Origin: Bacteroidales bacterium
GTDB taxonomy: Bacteria > Bacteroidota > Bacteroidia > Bacteroidales > UBA932
NCBI GenBank assembly: GCA_017478685.1
Contig: JAFVDC010000111.1
Location: 1-13,826 of the forward strand
Reading direction: 5' to 3'
DNA length: 13,826 bases
The translations under genes were made by a program, and so were the position numbers. Under the pieces are notes generated by a model. It had not been told where the DNA came from, did not search any database, and was given only the letters and a program-made list of their open reading frames with translations. Shown one piece after another: positions 8,005 to 13,826 of the stretch. Within the stretch, counting starts at the first letter, position 1. Each line of letters begins with the position of its first letter.

Positions 8005-8751
8005 CTAGCAGTACATTCCGCCGTTCACAGCAATAACCTGCCCAGTTACATAGGAAGAGAGGTCGGAGCCCAGATAGAGGGCGGTGTTGGCAATTTCTTC
8101 CACCGTGGCGCCACGTTTGAGAGGGATGAGTTTAATGAACTCATCCTTCACTGCTTGTGGCAGGACCTCTGTCATCTCAGTGAGCACATAACCGGGGGCG
8201 ATGGCGTTGGCGCGGATGCCGCGGGGCCCCATTTCCTTTGCAACGGACTTTGCCATTGCTATGAGCCCTGCTTTTGAGGCCGAATAGTTCACCTGGCCCG
8301 GATTTCCCGTTTGGCCGGCGATTGAAGCCATGTTGATGATGCTTCCGCTCCTCTGGCGCGCCATGACGGGCACCACGGCGTGCAGGAAGTTGAAGGCGCT
8401 CTTCATGTTCACGTCAATCACGGCGTCCCACTGGGCCTCGCTCATCCTCATCACAAGGCCGTCCTTAGTGATTCCGGCGTTGTTTACAAGGATGTCAATT
8501 CGGCCGAATTCCTTTTCAATCTCCGCCACAACCGTCTGAGTCTCATCAAAGTTTGCGGCGTTTGAAGCGTAGGCCTTCACCTTTACGCCATAGGCCGATA
8601 TTTCGGCCACGGTCTCTTCTGCGGCCTCATTTATTACAAGATCTGTGAATGCGATGCTGGCCCCCTCAGAGGCGAATTTCAGGGCAATGGCTTTGCCAAT
8701 GCCGCGGGCCGCTCCGGTAATGAGCGCCACTTTTCCGTCTAATAATCCCAC
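8005..8751 (-). CDS. fabG: 3-oxoacyl-ACP reductase (short-chain dehydrogenase)
   Basis: This 248-residue classical short-chain dehydrogenase/reductase most likely reduces 3-oxoacyl-ACP to 3-hydroxyacyl-ACP with NADPH in fatty acid elongation. The nucleotide-binding TGAARGIG lies at 12-19, the NNAG motif at 90-93, and the catalytic set is Asn115, Ser143, Tyr156 and Lys160 (YSASK). The C-terminal Y-VTGQVIAVNGGMYC matches FabG. The start is GTG at 8749-8751, one base after the nhaA stop; no nearby ATG keeps the GLLDGKVALITG N-terminus. It is the last gene of the ahcY-nhaA-fabG unit, with no other fatty-acid gene in view, so a different SDR substrate is possible. The family is certain and the exact substrate probable. 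Confidence 0.9.
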   Translation of the reverse strand: MGLLDGKVALITGAARGIGKAIALKFASEGASIAFTDLVINEAAEETVAEISAYGVKVKAYASNAANFDETQTVVAEIEKEFGRIDILVNNAGITKDGLVMRMSEAQWDAVIDVNMKSAFNFLHAVVPVMARQRSGSIINMASIAGQTGNPGQVNYSASKAGLIAMAKSVAKEMGPRGIRANAIAPGYVLTEMTEVLPQAVKDEFIKLIPLKRGATVEEIANTALYLGSDLSSYVTGQVIAVNGGMYC

Positions 8752-8752
8752 T

Positions 8753-10180
8753 TTATTTTTTACGTTTAGTATGTTTTTCTATTCCGGATACAACCGTAAT
8801 TACCAGTGAGCCGAATATTCCGGCGGCTACGGAGCCGAGGAGCACGGCAATCTTACCGGCGTCCCTGAGGTGCTGGGTCACTTCCGGGGTAATGTCGGCA
8901 CCGCCAAAGGACAGGGTGTCTACAAAGATTGACATTGTGAAGCCTATACCGCCAAGGCAGGCGACGGCAAAAAGCATGGGCCAGGAGGCCTTGGAGGGCA
9001 TTGCGCCAACCTTCAGCTTGATGGCTATCCAGGATGCCAGGGTTATGCCGATGGGCTTTCCAAGGAGGAGTCCCAGGAAGATTCCAAGGCCGACTCCGCC
9101 AAGGGCGGGATTCCACTGGAATACGTTGAAGTAAGAGAGGTCCGTGATTTCCACGCCTGCATTTGCAAGGGCGAACACCGGCATTATGAAGAAATTCACG
9201 ATGGGGTTCAGCTTGTGCTCCAGGCGGTAGGACGGCGGGATGGTCTTTGTGGTGAGGCCGGAGAGGCGCCTTAGGTAATAGCGCTGCGGGCCGTTGGGGA
9301 AGGCCTCGGAGGTGGACACCTTTTCACTTTCCACAAGGCCCTCGAAGAGGATTTTTGCCCTGCGGTGGAACTTTGCCTTGTTGTAGCGTGCGTCCATGGG
9401 GATGAGAAGAGCAATGACCACACCTGTCATGGTGGCGTGGATGCCGCTGTAGTAGAACAGGAACCACACTATGATTGCGGGCACAATGTAGTATGCCACC
9501 CTCTTTTCTCCAAGTTTCTTCTCAAGGAATACAAACAGGATCACCACAAGTGAAATGGCAAGCAGCGGCAGGTTTATGTTTCCGCCGTAGAAGAACGCCA
9601 CCACAAGTATGGCTATGAGGTCGTCGGCAATGGCAAGGGCGGTAAGGAACACCTTCAGGGATACCGGAACTTTGTCTCCCAGGATGGAGAGGATACCAAC
9701 CGCAAAGGCAATGTCCGTTGCAGTAGGGATGCCCCAGCCGGATGCCGCTGCGGTGCCGTGGTTTACAATTGCATAAATGGTTGCAGGCACCACCACGCCG
9801 CCGAAGGCCGCAATGACGGGGAGAATGGCCTTCTTGAAAGAAGACAGTTCTCCGCACACCACTTCACGCTTGATTTCCAGGCCCACGGTGAAGAAGAAAA
9901 TCACCATTAGGATGTCGTTGATGAACTTCTCCATGGTCATTCCGCGCGGGAAGTACCAGTCTACAAGGCCGTCCGGGGACGCCAGGTGCATGGTGAATTC
10001 CGTGTGGAGGAAGTTGTGGTAAATAGTCTTTGTGAACGGAAGGTTTGCAAGAAGCATAGCCACCGCCACGCATGCAAGGAGCACTACGCCGTTTGCCCAC
10101 GGCTGTTTCTTGAAACTCTGCTGTGAAATCTGGAAGTTCCTTACCTCCTTGTTCCACCAATAAATAGGAATCAGTGCCAT
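8753..10180 (-). CDS. nhaA: Na+/H+ antiporter NhaA
   Basis: This 475-residue inner-membrane antiporter expels Na+ (or Li+) in exchange for protons, for pH and sodium homeostasis. About a dozen hydrophobic segments are visible. The hallmark sites are the PTATDIAFAVGI helix with Asp156 and the ion-binding pair Asp186/Asp187 in ALAIADDLIAIL, corresponding to Asp133 and Asp163/Asp164 of E. coli NhaA. A hydrophilic loop of about 70 residues lies between the PMDARY and FALANAGVE segments. This makes the protein longer than the E. coli one (about 388) and in my experience resembles Bacteroidetes NhaA. The lysine-rich C-terminus (KHTKRKK) is likely cytosolic. The ATG at 10178-10180 lies 3 bases after the ahcY stop and the fabG start is 1 base after its own stop, so the three genes are probably co-transcribed. 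A functional link among them is not evident. Confidence 0.96.
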   Translation of the reverse strand: MALIPIYWWNKEVRNFQISQQSFKKQPWANGVVLLACVAVAMLLANLPFTKTIYHNFLHTEFTMHLASPDGLVDWYFPRGMTMEKFINDILMVIFFFTVGLEIKREVVCGELSSFKKAILPVIAAFGGVVVPATIYAIVNHGTAAASGWGIPTATDIAFAVGILSILGDKVPVSLKVFLTALAIADDLIAILVVAFFYGGNINLPLLAISLVVILFVFLEKKLGEKRVAYYIVPAIIVWFLFYYSGIHATMTGVVIALLIPMDARYNKAKFHRRAKILFEGLVESEKVSTSEAFPNGPQRYYLRRLSGLTTKTIPPSYRLEHKLNPIVNFFIMPVFALANAGVEITDLSYFNVFQWNPALGGVGLGIFLGLLLGKPIGITLASWIAIKLKVGAMPSKASWPMLFAVACLGGIGFTMSIFVDTLSFGGADITPEVTQHLRDAGKIAVLLGSVAAGIFGSLVITVVSGIEKHTKRKK

Positions 10181-10183
10181 AGT

Positions 10184-11419
10184 CTATCCAAACAGGTATT
10201 TATGCTGCTCTTCAGTGAGCGTGTCTATTTCAATGCCCCAGTGGGCCAGTTTCCTGCGGGCAATGTCCTCATCCACTTCCCTGGGAACATTATTAAGTTT
10301 ACGTTGGAGGCGTCCTTTGTTCTCTGCCAGGTACTTTGCGCTCATGGCCTGGATAGCGAAGGACATGTCCATGATTTCCGCGGGGTGGCCGTCTCCGGCG
10401 GCAAGATTCACCAGCCGGCCTTCGGCAATGATGAAAATGCGCCTGCCGTTTTCAAGGGTGTAGGCCTCAATGTTGCCCCGGGCGGGAGCGTGGCTTACGG
10501 CCATTTCCCTCAATTTTGCCACTGCAACCTCCACGTCAAAGTGCCCGGCGTTGCAGCAGATGGCGCCGTCTTTCATGAGAAGGAATTCTTCAGGGCCGAT
10601 GACGTTGTCGCAGCCCGTGACCGTCACGAAGATGTCTCCAACCTTGGCGGCCTGTTTCATGGGCATCACCTTGAAGCCGTCCATTACGGCCTCCATTGCC
10701 TTTATGGGGTCTACCTCCGTTACGATTACGCTGGCGCCCATGCCTTTTGCGCGCATTGCGACGCCCTTGCCGCACCATCCGTAACCGGCCACCACCACAT
10801 CCTTGCCTGCCACTATGAGGTTTGTGGTGCGGTTGATGCCGTCCCAAACGCTTTGGCCGGTGCCGTAGCGGTTGTCAAACAGGTGCTTGCAGTCTGCGTC
10901 GTTGACCAGCATCATGGGGAAACGGAGTTTTCCGGCGGCGTCCATCGCCTTGAGCCGAAGGATGCCGGTGGTGGTTTCTTCACAACCGCCGATGACTCCT
11001 GGAATGAGTTCCGGGAATTCGTTGTGGAGGGTTGTGACAAGGTCTCCGCCGTCGTCGATTATGATGTTGGGACCAACCTCCAGGACTCTGCGGATATCCT
11101 CGAAGTACTCCTTTTCATTGCAACCGTGGATGGCGAAGACGCTCAGGCCTTCGTGAACAAGGGCCGCTGCAACGTCGTCCTGGGTGCTCAGGGGGTTGGA
11201 GCCCGTGATATACATTTCCGCGCCGCCTGCTGCAAGGACCTCGCAGAGATGGGCGGTTTTGGCCTCCAGGTGCACGCTGAGGGCAACCTTCAGGCCCTTG
11301 AAAGGCTGTGATTTGCGGAAATCCTTCTCAATGGAGTCCAGTAGCGGCATGTGGCTGCGGACCCAGCTGAGCTTCAGCTCTCCGCTTTCCCATAGGTTTA
11401 TGTCTTTGATGTGGCTCAT
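10184..11419 (-). CDS. ahcY: Adenosylhomocysteinase, short (Thermotoga/archaeal-like) form
   Basis: This 411-residue enzyme hydrolyses S-adenosylhomocysteine to adenosine and homocysteine, removing the product inhibitor of methyltransferases. Visible features are the substrate region SVHLEAKTA (48-56), ETTTGI near 150, the DNRYGTGQS segment (182-190), the NAD-binding AGYGWCGKG (211-219) and GHFDVE further on. The usual bacterial and eukaryotic C-terminal KPDHYRY tail is absent: the protein ends in TEEQHKYLFG. The LAAGDGHPAEIMDMSF segment replaces the AMGHPSFVM type. Both traits, and the length, resemble the short thermophile/archaeal branch, which differs in cofactor binding and may act on related nucleosides. 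That is inference from remembered sequences. The ATG at 11417-11419 follows a TAACTTTG box at very short range. It heads the ahcY-nhaA-fabG unit and diverges from rsmE, a SAM-dependent methyltransferase gene. Confidence 0.95.
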   Translation of the reverse strand: MSHIKDINLWESGELKLSWVRSHMPLLDSIEKDFRKSQPFKGLKVALSVHLEAKTAHLCEVLAAGGAEMYITGSNPLSTQDDVAAALVHEGLSVFAIHGCNEKEYFEDIRRVLEVGPNIIIDDGGDLVTTLHNEFPELIPGVIGGCEETTTGILRLKAMDAAGKLRFPMMLVNDADCKHLFDNRYGTGQSVWDGINRTTNLIVAGKDVVVAGYGWCGKGVAMRAKGMGASVIVTEVDPIKAMEAVMDGFKVMPMKQAAKVGDIFVTVTGCDNVIGPEEFLLMKDGAICCNAGHFDVEVAVAKLREMAVSHAPARGNIEAYTLENGRRIFIIAEGRLVNLAAGDGHPAEIMDMSFAIQAMSAKYLAENKGRLQRKLNNVPREVDEDIARRKLAHWGIEIDTLTEEQHKYLFG

Positions 11420-11426
11420 AAGGTCA

Positions 11427-11434
11427 CAAAGTTA
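11427..11434 (-). promoter_or_regulatory. -7 box (TAACTTTG) of the ahcY-nhaA-fabG operon
   Basis: On the minus strand this reads TAACTTTG, a perfect TAnnTTTG. Seven bases separate it from the ahcY ATG, so transcription would begin 2-3 bases before the start codon, close to leaderless. It is the mirror copy of the rsmE box, separated by 13 bases. No clear -33 TTTG is seen. Confidence 0.55.
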
Positions 11435-11447
11435 CTAAAAAACTTGC

Positions 11448-11455
11448 TAACTTTG
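11448..11455 (+). promoter_or_regulatory. -7 box (TAACTTTG) of rsmE
   Basis: TAACTTTG is a perfect match to the Bacteroidetes -7 consensus and ends 5 bases before the rsmE ATG, again predicting a leaderless mRNA. Together with the ahcY box it forms an 8-base perfect inverted repeat (arms 11427-11434 and 11448-11455). Confidence 0.55.
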
Positions 11456-11460
11456 CACAT

Positions 11461-12207
11461 ATGGAACTGTTTTATGCCCACCACACAGATTCCGGAGTCT
11501 GCACTCTGGATGCCGAAGAAAGCGCCCACTGCATAAGGGTGCTGCGCCACCGCACAGGTGATCTTATAGATGTGATAGATGGCCAAGGGACGCTGTTTCA
11601 TTGCCGCCTTTCCCAAGACAATCCCAAAGGTGCATCGGCCGTAATCCTCTCTGAAGAGCGCAACTGGGGTTCAAGGCCATACACCCTTACAATAGGCTGC
11701 TGCCCCACAAAAAACAACGACCGTTTTGAGTGGTTTGCAGAAAAGGCCACTGAGGTGGGTGTAGACCGTATTGTACCACTTATCGGAGACCGCTCGGAGC
11801 GCAAGGTCTATAAGACGGACAGGGCCCTCCGCATTGCGCTTTCGGCCACAAAACAGTCCCTGAAGGCCCGTATCCCGGAAATTTCGGAGCCTGTTTCTGT
11901 GAGATCCTTCGTCGCTGCTGCTCCTCAGGATGACAAGGAGGGCACCCGGGCATCCCTTCGCCTCATTGCCTACTGCTTTGAGGATGATGCCCACCCCCGC
12001 CGTAGTATCAAGGAGGCCCTGCAGGAGTTCAAAGGGACGGATGTCACGGTCCTGATAGGCCCAGAAGGGGATTTCTCCCCGGAAGAAGCTGCCCTTGCTC
12101 TGGATGAAGGCTATATCCCCGTTCACCTTGGGCCTTCACGGCTACGTACAGAAACCGCCGCAGTAACGGCTACTACGGCGGTGTATCTGCACTATCTTGG
12201 TGTCTAA
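11461..12207 (+). CDS. rsmE: 16S rRNA (uracil-1498-N3)-methyltransferase
   Basis: This 248-residue SPOUT-class methyltransferase would use SAM to methylate U1498 of 16S rRNA in the small ribosomal subunit. The N-terminal PUA-like part covers about residues 1-68 and includes AHCIRVLRHRTGD. The knotted SPOUT domain has FEWFAEKATEVGVDRIVP (89-106), SERK (112-115), KQSLKARIPEI (131-141), the SAM-binding IGPEGDFSPEE (199-209) and LGPSRLRTETA (223-233). The usual KQSGR of the family is KQSLK here, a small deviation. The length is normal. The ATG at 11461 starts the conserved N-terminus and follows the TAACTTTG box by 5 bases. Its stop shares bases with the stop of the convergent exported-protein gene: CTAA at 12204-12207 carries TAA on one strand and TAG on the other. 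Confidence 0.95.
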   Translation: MELFYAHHTDSGVCTLDAEESAHCIRVLRHRTGDLIDVIDGQGTLFHCRLSQDNPKGASAVILSEERNWGSRPYTLTIGCCPTKNNDRFEWFAEKATEVGVDRIVPLIGDRSERKVYKTDRALRIALSATKQSLKARIPEISEPVSVRSFVAAAPQDDKEGTRASLRLIAYCFEDDAHPRRSIKEALQEFKGTDVTVLIGPEGDFSPEEAALALDEGYIPVHLGPSRLRTETAAVTATTAVYLHYLGV

Positions 12208-12725
12208 ATGTCCTTGTGAAGTTTCTTTGAAATCTTCATGCTGACTCTGAGGGACTTGAGGTCGCTTCTGGAGATTTCCGACTCTCCCATGTGAAAGCCC
12301 TGGGGGAAGGTGAAGCTGAGGTGCTTCCCAAGGATACCCTTGTGAAGGGTGCACAGGGCCGTTTTTCCGCCGAAGCACTCGAATTCCCGCTGCGCCCCGT
12401 TGTCCTCCTTGAACATTTCAATGAGCTGGTTGATAGTTTCCATTGCCTCTTCATAGGTTTCGCCTATAAACAGCGTGGCGGCATCCAGGGAGGTGAACTC
12501 GCTGGAGCTGTCCCCAATGGATAGACTCAGAGAACCCGTGACACGGCCCACGTTTAGGTAAAAGGCGGGATTGCCTTCCATGTCCTTTACCTTGTACAGG
12601 GTGAACTGCTTGTCGTTGTTCTCAATGGAGGCAAGTTCCAGGCTGGCTCCGGCAGGGATGTCCTTCTGGGCATATGCCGAAATTGCCATCAGTGCGATGG
12701 CAATTGTAACAAGAAGCTTTTTCAT
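12204..12725 (-). CDS. Secreted protein of unknown function, 173 residues
   Basis: I do not recognise a family. The frame is open to 12896, but the ATG at 12723-12725 is clearly the start because it begins a standard signal peptide: MKK, a hydrophobic core, then AYA before Gln20. It is predicted to be exported to the periplasm or surface. The mature part of about 154 residues has a mixed alpha/beta look, an acidic helix-like segment (EEAMETINQLIEMFKEDNG), and two cysteines (in FECFGG and ALCTLH), about nine residues apart, that might form a disulphide. There is no catalytic motif. It lies 13 bases after the 62-residue membrane protein on the same strand, suggesting one transcript. It converges on rsmE with the stops overlapping by two bases. 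Confidence 0.85.
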   Translation of the reverse strand: MKKLLVTIAIALMAISAYAQKDIPAGASLELASIENNDKQFTLYKVKDMEGNPAFYLNVGRVTGSLSLSIGDSSSEFTSLDAATLFIGETYEEAMETINQLIEMFKEDNGAQREFECFGGKTALCTLHKGILGKHLSFTFPQGFHMGESEISRSDLKSLRVSMKISKKLHKDI

Positions 12726-12738
12726 AGGTGGCTTGTAA

Positions 12739-12927
12739 TTACTTGAACCACTCTGTGATATGGTCTTTTGCGTAGAGGTAGTAAACCAGAAGGCCGATCC
12801 AGCTGGTGAGAAGCACAACCACGCTGCAGATAATCTTTCCAACCAGGGAAATGGGTTTCTTGAGGATGTCAAGAACGGCCAGGATTGAAAGGACAATACC
12901 GGCGATGTAAATAATTGTAGAAAGCAT
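12739..12927 (-). CDS. Small two-helix membrane protein (PLDc_N-like)
   Basis: This 62-residue protein has two hydrophobic helices (about residues 4-20 and 29-51). They are separated by a short basic loop, LDILKKPISLVGK, and followed by a polar tail. The pattern of helix, Asp-Ile-Leu-Lys linker, second helix with SWIGLLVYYLY resembles the phospholipase D N-terminal (PLDc_N, PF13396) small membrane proteins, which lack the nuclease domain when they stand alone. The function is unknown. The ATG at 12925-12927 lies about 30 bases after a perfect TATATTTG box on the same strand. The gene probably forms a two-gene transcript with the secreted protein 13 bases downstream. The family assignment is a pattern-level judgement. 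Confidence 0.8.
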   Translation of the reverse strand: MLSTIIYIAGIVLSILAVLDILKKPISLVGKIICSVVVLLTSWIGLLVYYLYAKDHITEWFK

Positions 12928-12957
12928 AATTATATAGGTTTAAATTGTTTCCGGTCA

Positions 12958-12965
12958 CAAATATA
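12958..12965 (-). promoter_or_regulatory. -7 box (TATATTTG) of the two-gene membrane/secreted unit
   Basis: On the minus strand this reads TATATTTG, a perfect TAnnTTTG, 30 bases before the ATG of the 62-residue membrane protein. It lies in the 50-base gap after the peptidase stop, so the unit need not depend on readthrough from the peptidase gene. There is no strong -33 element at the expected distance. Confidence 0.5.
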
Positions 12966-12977
12966 ACAAAAAATATG

Positions 12978-13826
12978 CTAGATGATACCAAGTTCCTGCA
13001 GCACGTAGTCCTGGTGGGCGTAGTGCTCAAGAATCCATAATACATAGCGTATATCCACGCAAACGCACATGTTGTAGCCGGGTACGGACTCAAAGTTGGA
13101 GGCCAGAGACTCTTTGTTGCCGTCAAAGGCAAGGCCGATGAGCTCTCCGCGGGCGTTGAGCACCGGTGAGCCGGAGTTGCCGCCCGTTATGTCAAGGTCC
13201 GTGAGGAAGTTCACGGGGAAGTCTGCGGGCGGAAGGGTGTCACGGAAGGCGTCAGGGTAATGGAAGTCGTAGTTGGTCATGGAGTACTTCTGCCGAAGCC
13301 CGGCCGCGGTGCTCTGCCAGTGCGTGTAGACGCCGTCCCACGGCTTCATGGGCTGGACTCTTCCGTAGGTGAGCCTCATGGTTGAATTGGCATCCGGGTA
13401 CTGCGGGATCCCAAGGGCCGAAAGATGGCGGTAGCGGGCCCTGACATAGTTACGGCGCAGTTTTCCGGGATCAGCAACATGGTTTTCGGCCTCATTGAGA
13501 GTGACAATATTGAGGTCCCTCACATAGCGGTACAGAGGGTCTTCCTTTATGTTAAGGGAGCCGGTGGATACGCAGGAGCTGTCCCAAAGCCAGTCGGCCA
13601 TGGCGGTGTAGTCCGTCCCAAAACGCTCCTTGAGGGAGGTGTGGAACTCCGGCAGGAACTCAGGCCTAATGTGCGTAAAGAATTCCTCCACGGAGAACCT
13701 TAGGAGTTCCCTTTCAACTCTGGGGTCGGTTTCGGCAAGGGCCTGGTTAAGGGCCTTTCGGCAGTCGGAGGTGTCCTTCGCACTGCCCATACGCATGAGA
13801 TAGCGGGAAATTATGAGGCCGCGCAC
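12978..13826 (-). CDS. S46-family dipeptidyl-peptidase, DPP7-like, C-terminal part (partial)
   Basis: The frame is open to the window edge and ends at TAG 12978-12980, giving 282 visible codons of a protein that in the family has about 700 residues. S46 peptidases are periplasmic or outer-membrane-associated serine exopeptidases that release dipeptides from the N-terminus of oligopeptides, and they feed amino-acid-using Bacteroidetes. The catalytic serine lies in TGGNSGSPVLNARGELIG, as expected in the last 70 or so residues. The residue 18 positions after that serine is Gly (in AFDGN). In the characterised enzymes this position is Gly in DPP7 (hydrophobic P1) and Arg in DPP11 (acidic P1), so a DPP7-like preference is predicted. 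Catalytic His and Asp and any signal peptide lie upstream of the window. The tail LEHYAHQDYVLQELGII is also family-like. Confidence 0.93.
   Translation of the reverse strand: MRGLIISRYLMRMGSAKDTSDCRKALNQALAETDPRVERELLRFSVEEFFTHIRPEFLPEFHTSLKERFGTDYTAMADWLWDSSCVSTGSLNIKEDPLYRYVRDLNIVTLNEAENHVADPGKLRRNYVRARYRHLSALGIPQYPDANSTMRLTYGRVQPMKPWDGVYTHWQSTAAGLRQKYSMTNYDFHYPDAFRDTLPPADFPVNFLTDLDITGGNSGSPVLNARGELIGLAFDGNKESLASNFESVPGYNMCVCVDIRYVLWILEHYAHQDYVLQELGII

Noticed and set aside
10202..11311. Long open frame (369 codons) on the plus strand across ahcY
   Set aside because: It is fully antisense to ahcY, which has complete family motifs. The translation has no recognisable motif and is His/Val/Gly-rich, as expected from the complement of a G+C-rich, codon-biased gene.
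12726..12896. N-terminal extension of the secreted protein up to 12896
   Set aside because: The extension overlaps the 62-residue membrane protein in another frame, and the internal ATG at 12725 starts a textbook signal peptide.

Overview
The window looks like a piece of a Bacteroidales-type (Bacteroidota) chromosome. The evidence is a class III glutamine synthetase, an S46-family dipeptidyl-peptidase, perfect TAnnTTTG promoter boxes close upstream of start codons, few strong Shine-Dalgarno sequences and mixed TAA/TAG/TGA stops under the standard code. A finer taxonomic placement is not supported by this sequence alone. There is no rRNA, tRNA, CRISPR array, insertion sequence or phage gene that I can see, and no gene-free stretch longer than about 300 bases; the largest gaps are about 100-120 bases.

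Layout. Bases 1-426 hold the 3' end of guaB (IMP dehydrogenase, +). It converges on guaA (GMP synthase, -, 431-2002), the next enzyme in GMP synthesis. Bases 2120-3920 (+) hold an AT-richer restriction-modification cassette: an intact C5-cytosine methyltransferase overlapping a gene for an NgoMIV-type restriction endonuclease. The endonuclease frame is intact except for one in-frame TGA at 3330-3332, where the family has tryptophan. Then come pyrG (CTP synthase, -, 3935-5548) and glnN (glutamine synthetase III, -, 5551-7707), 2 bases apart and probably one transcript. A tiny exported or lipoprotein-like ORF (+, 7818-7952) follows. Next is a tight minus-strand operon, ahcY-nhaA-fabG (11419 down to 8005), with 3- and 1-base gaps. 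A 41-base divergent promoter region separates ahcY from rsmE (+, 11461-12207). rsmE converges on a two-gene minus unit: a 62-residue membrane protein and a 173-residue secreted protein. The window ends in the C-terminal part of an S46 dipeptidyl-peptidase (-).

How the genes fit together. glnN makes glutamine, and pyrG and guaA use glutamine as amide donor for CTP and GMP. All three lie on the minus strand and would be neighbours but for the R-M cassette, which lies between pyrG and guaA in the opposite orientation. That arrangement and its base composition suggest insertion of a mobile R-M unit into a run of glutamine-linked nucleotide genes. The methyltransferase and endonuclease resemble the NgoMIV system (GCCGGC). 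If the TGA is real, the locus now works as a solitary methyltransferase beside a freshly inactivated nuclease.

The most notable points are the single nonsense codon in an otherwise complete endonuclease, the mirrored TAACTTTG boxes forming a compact divergent promoter, and a roughly tenfold excess of the heptamer GGCCGAT/ATCGGCC spread over both strands and all codon phases.
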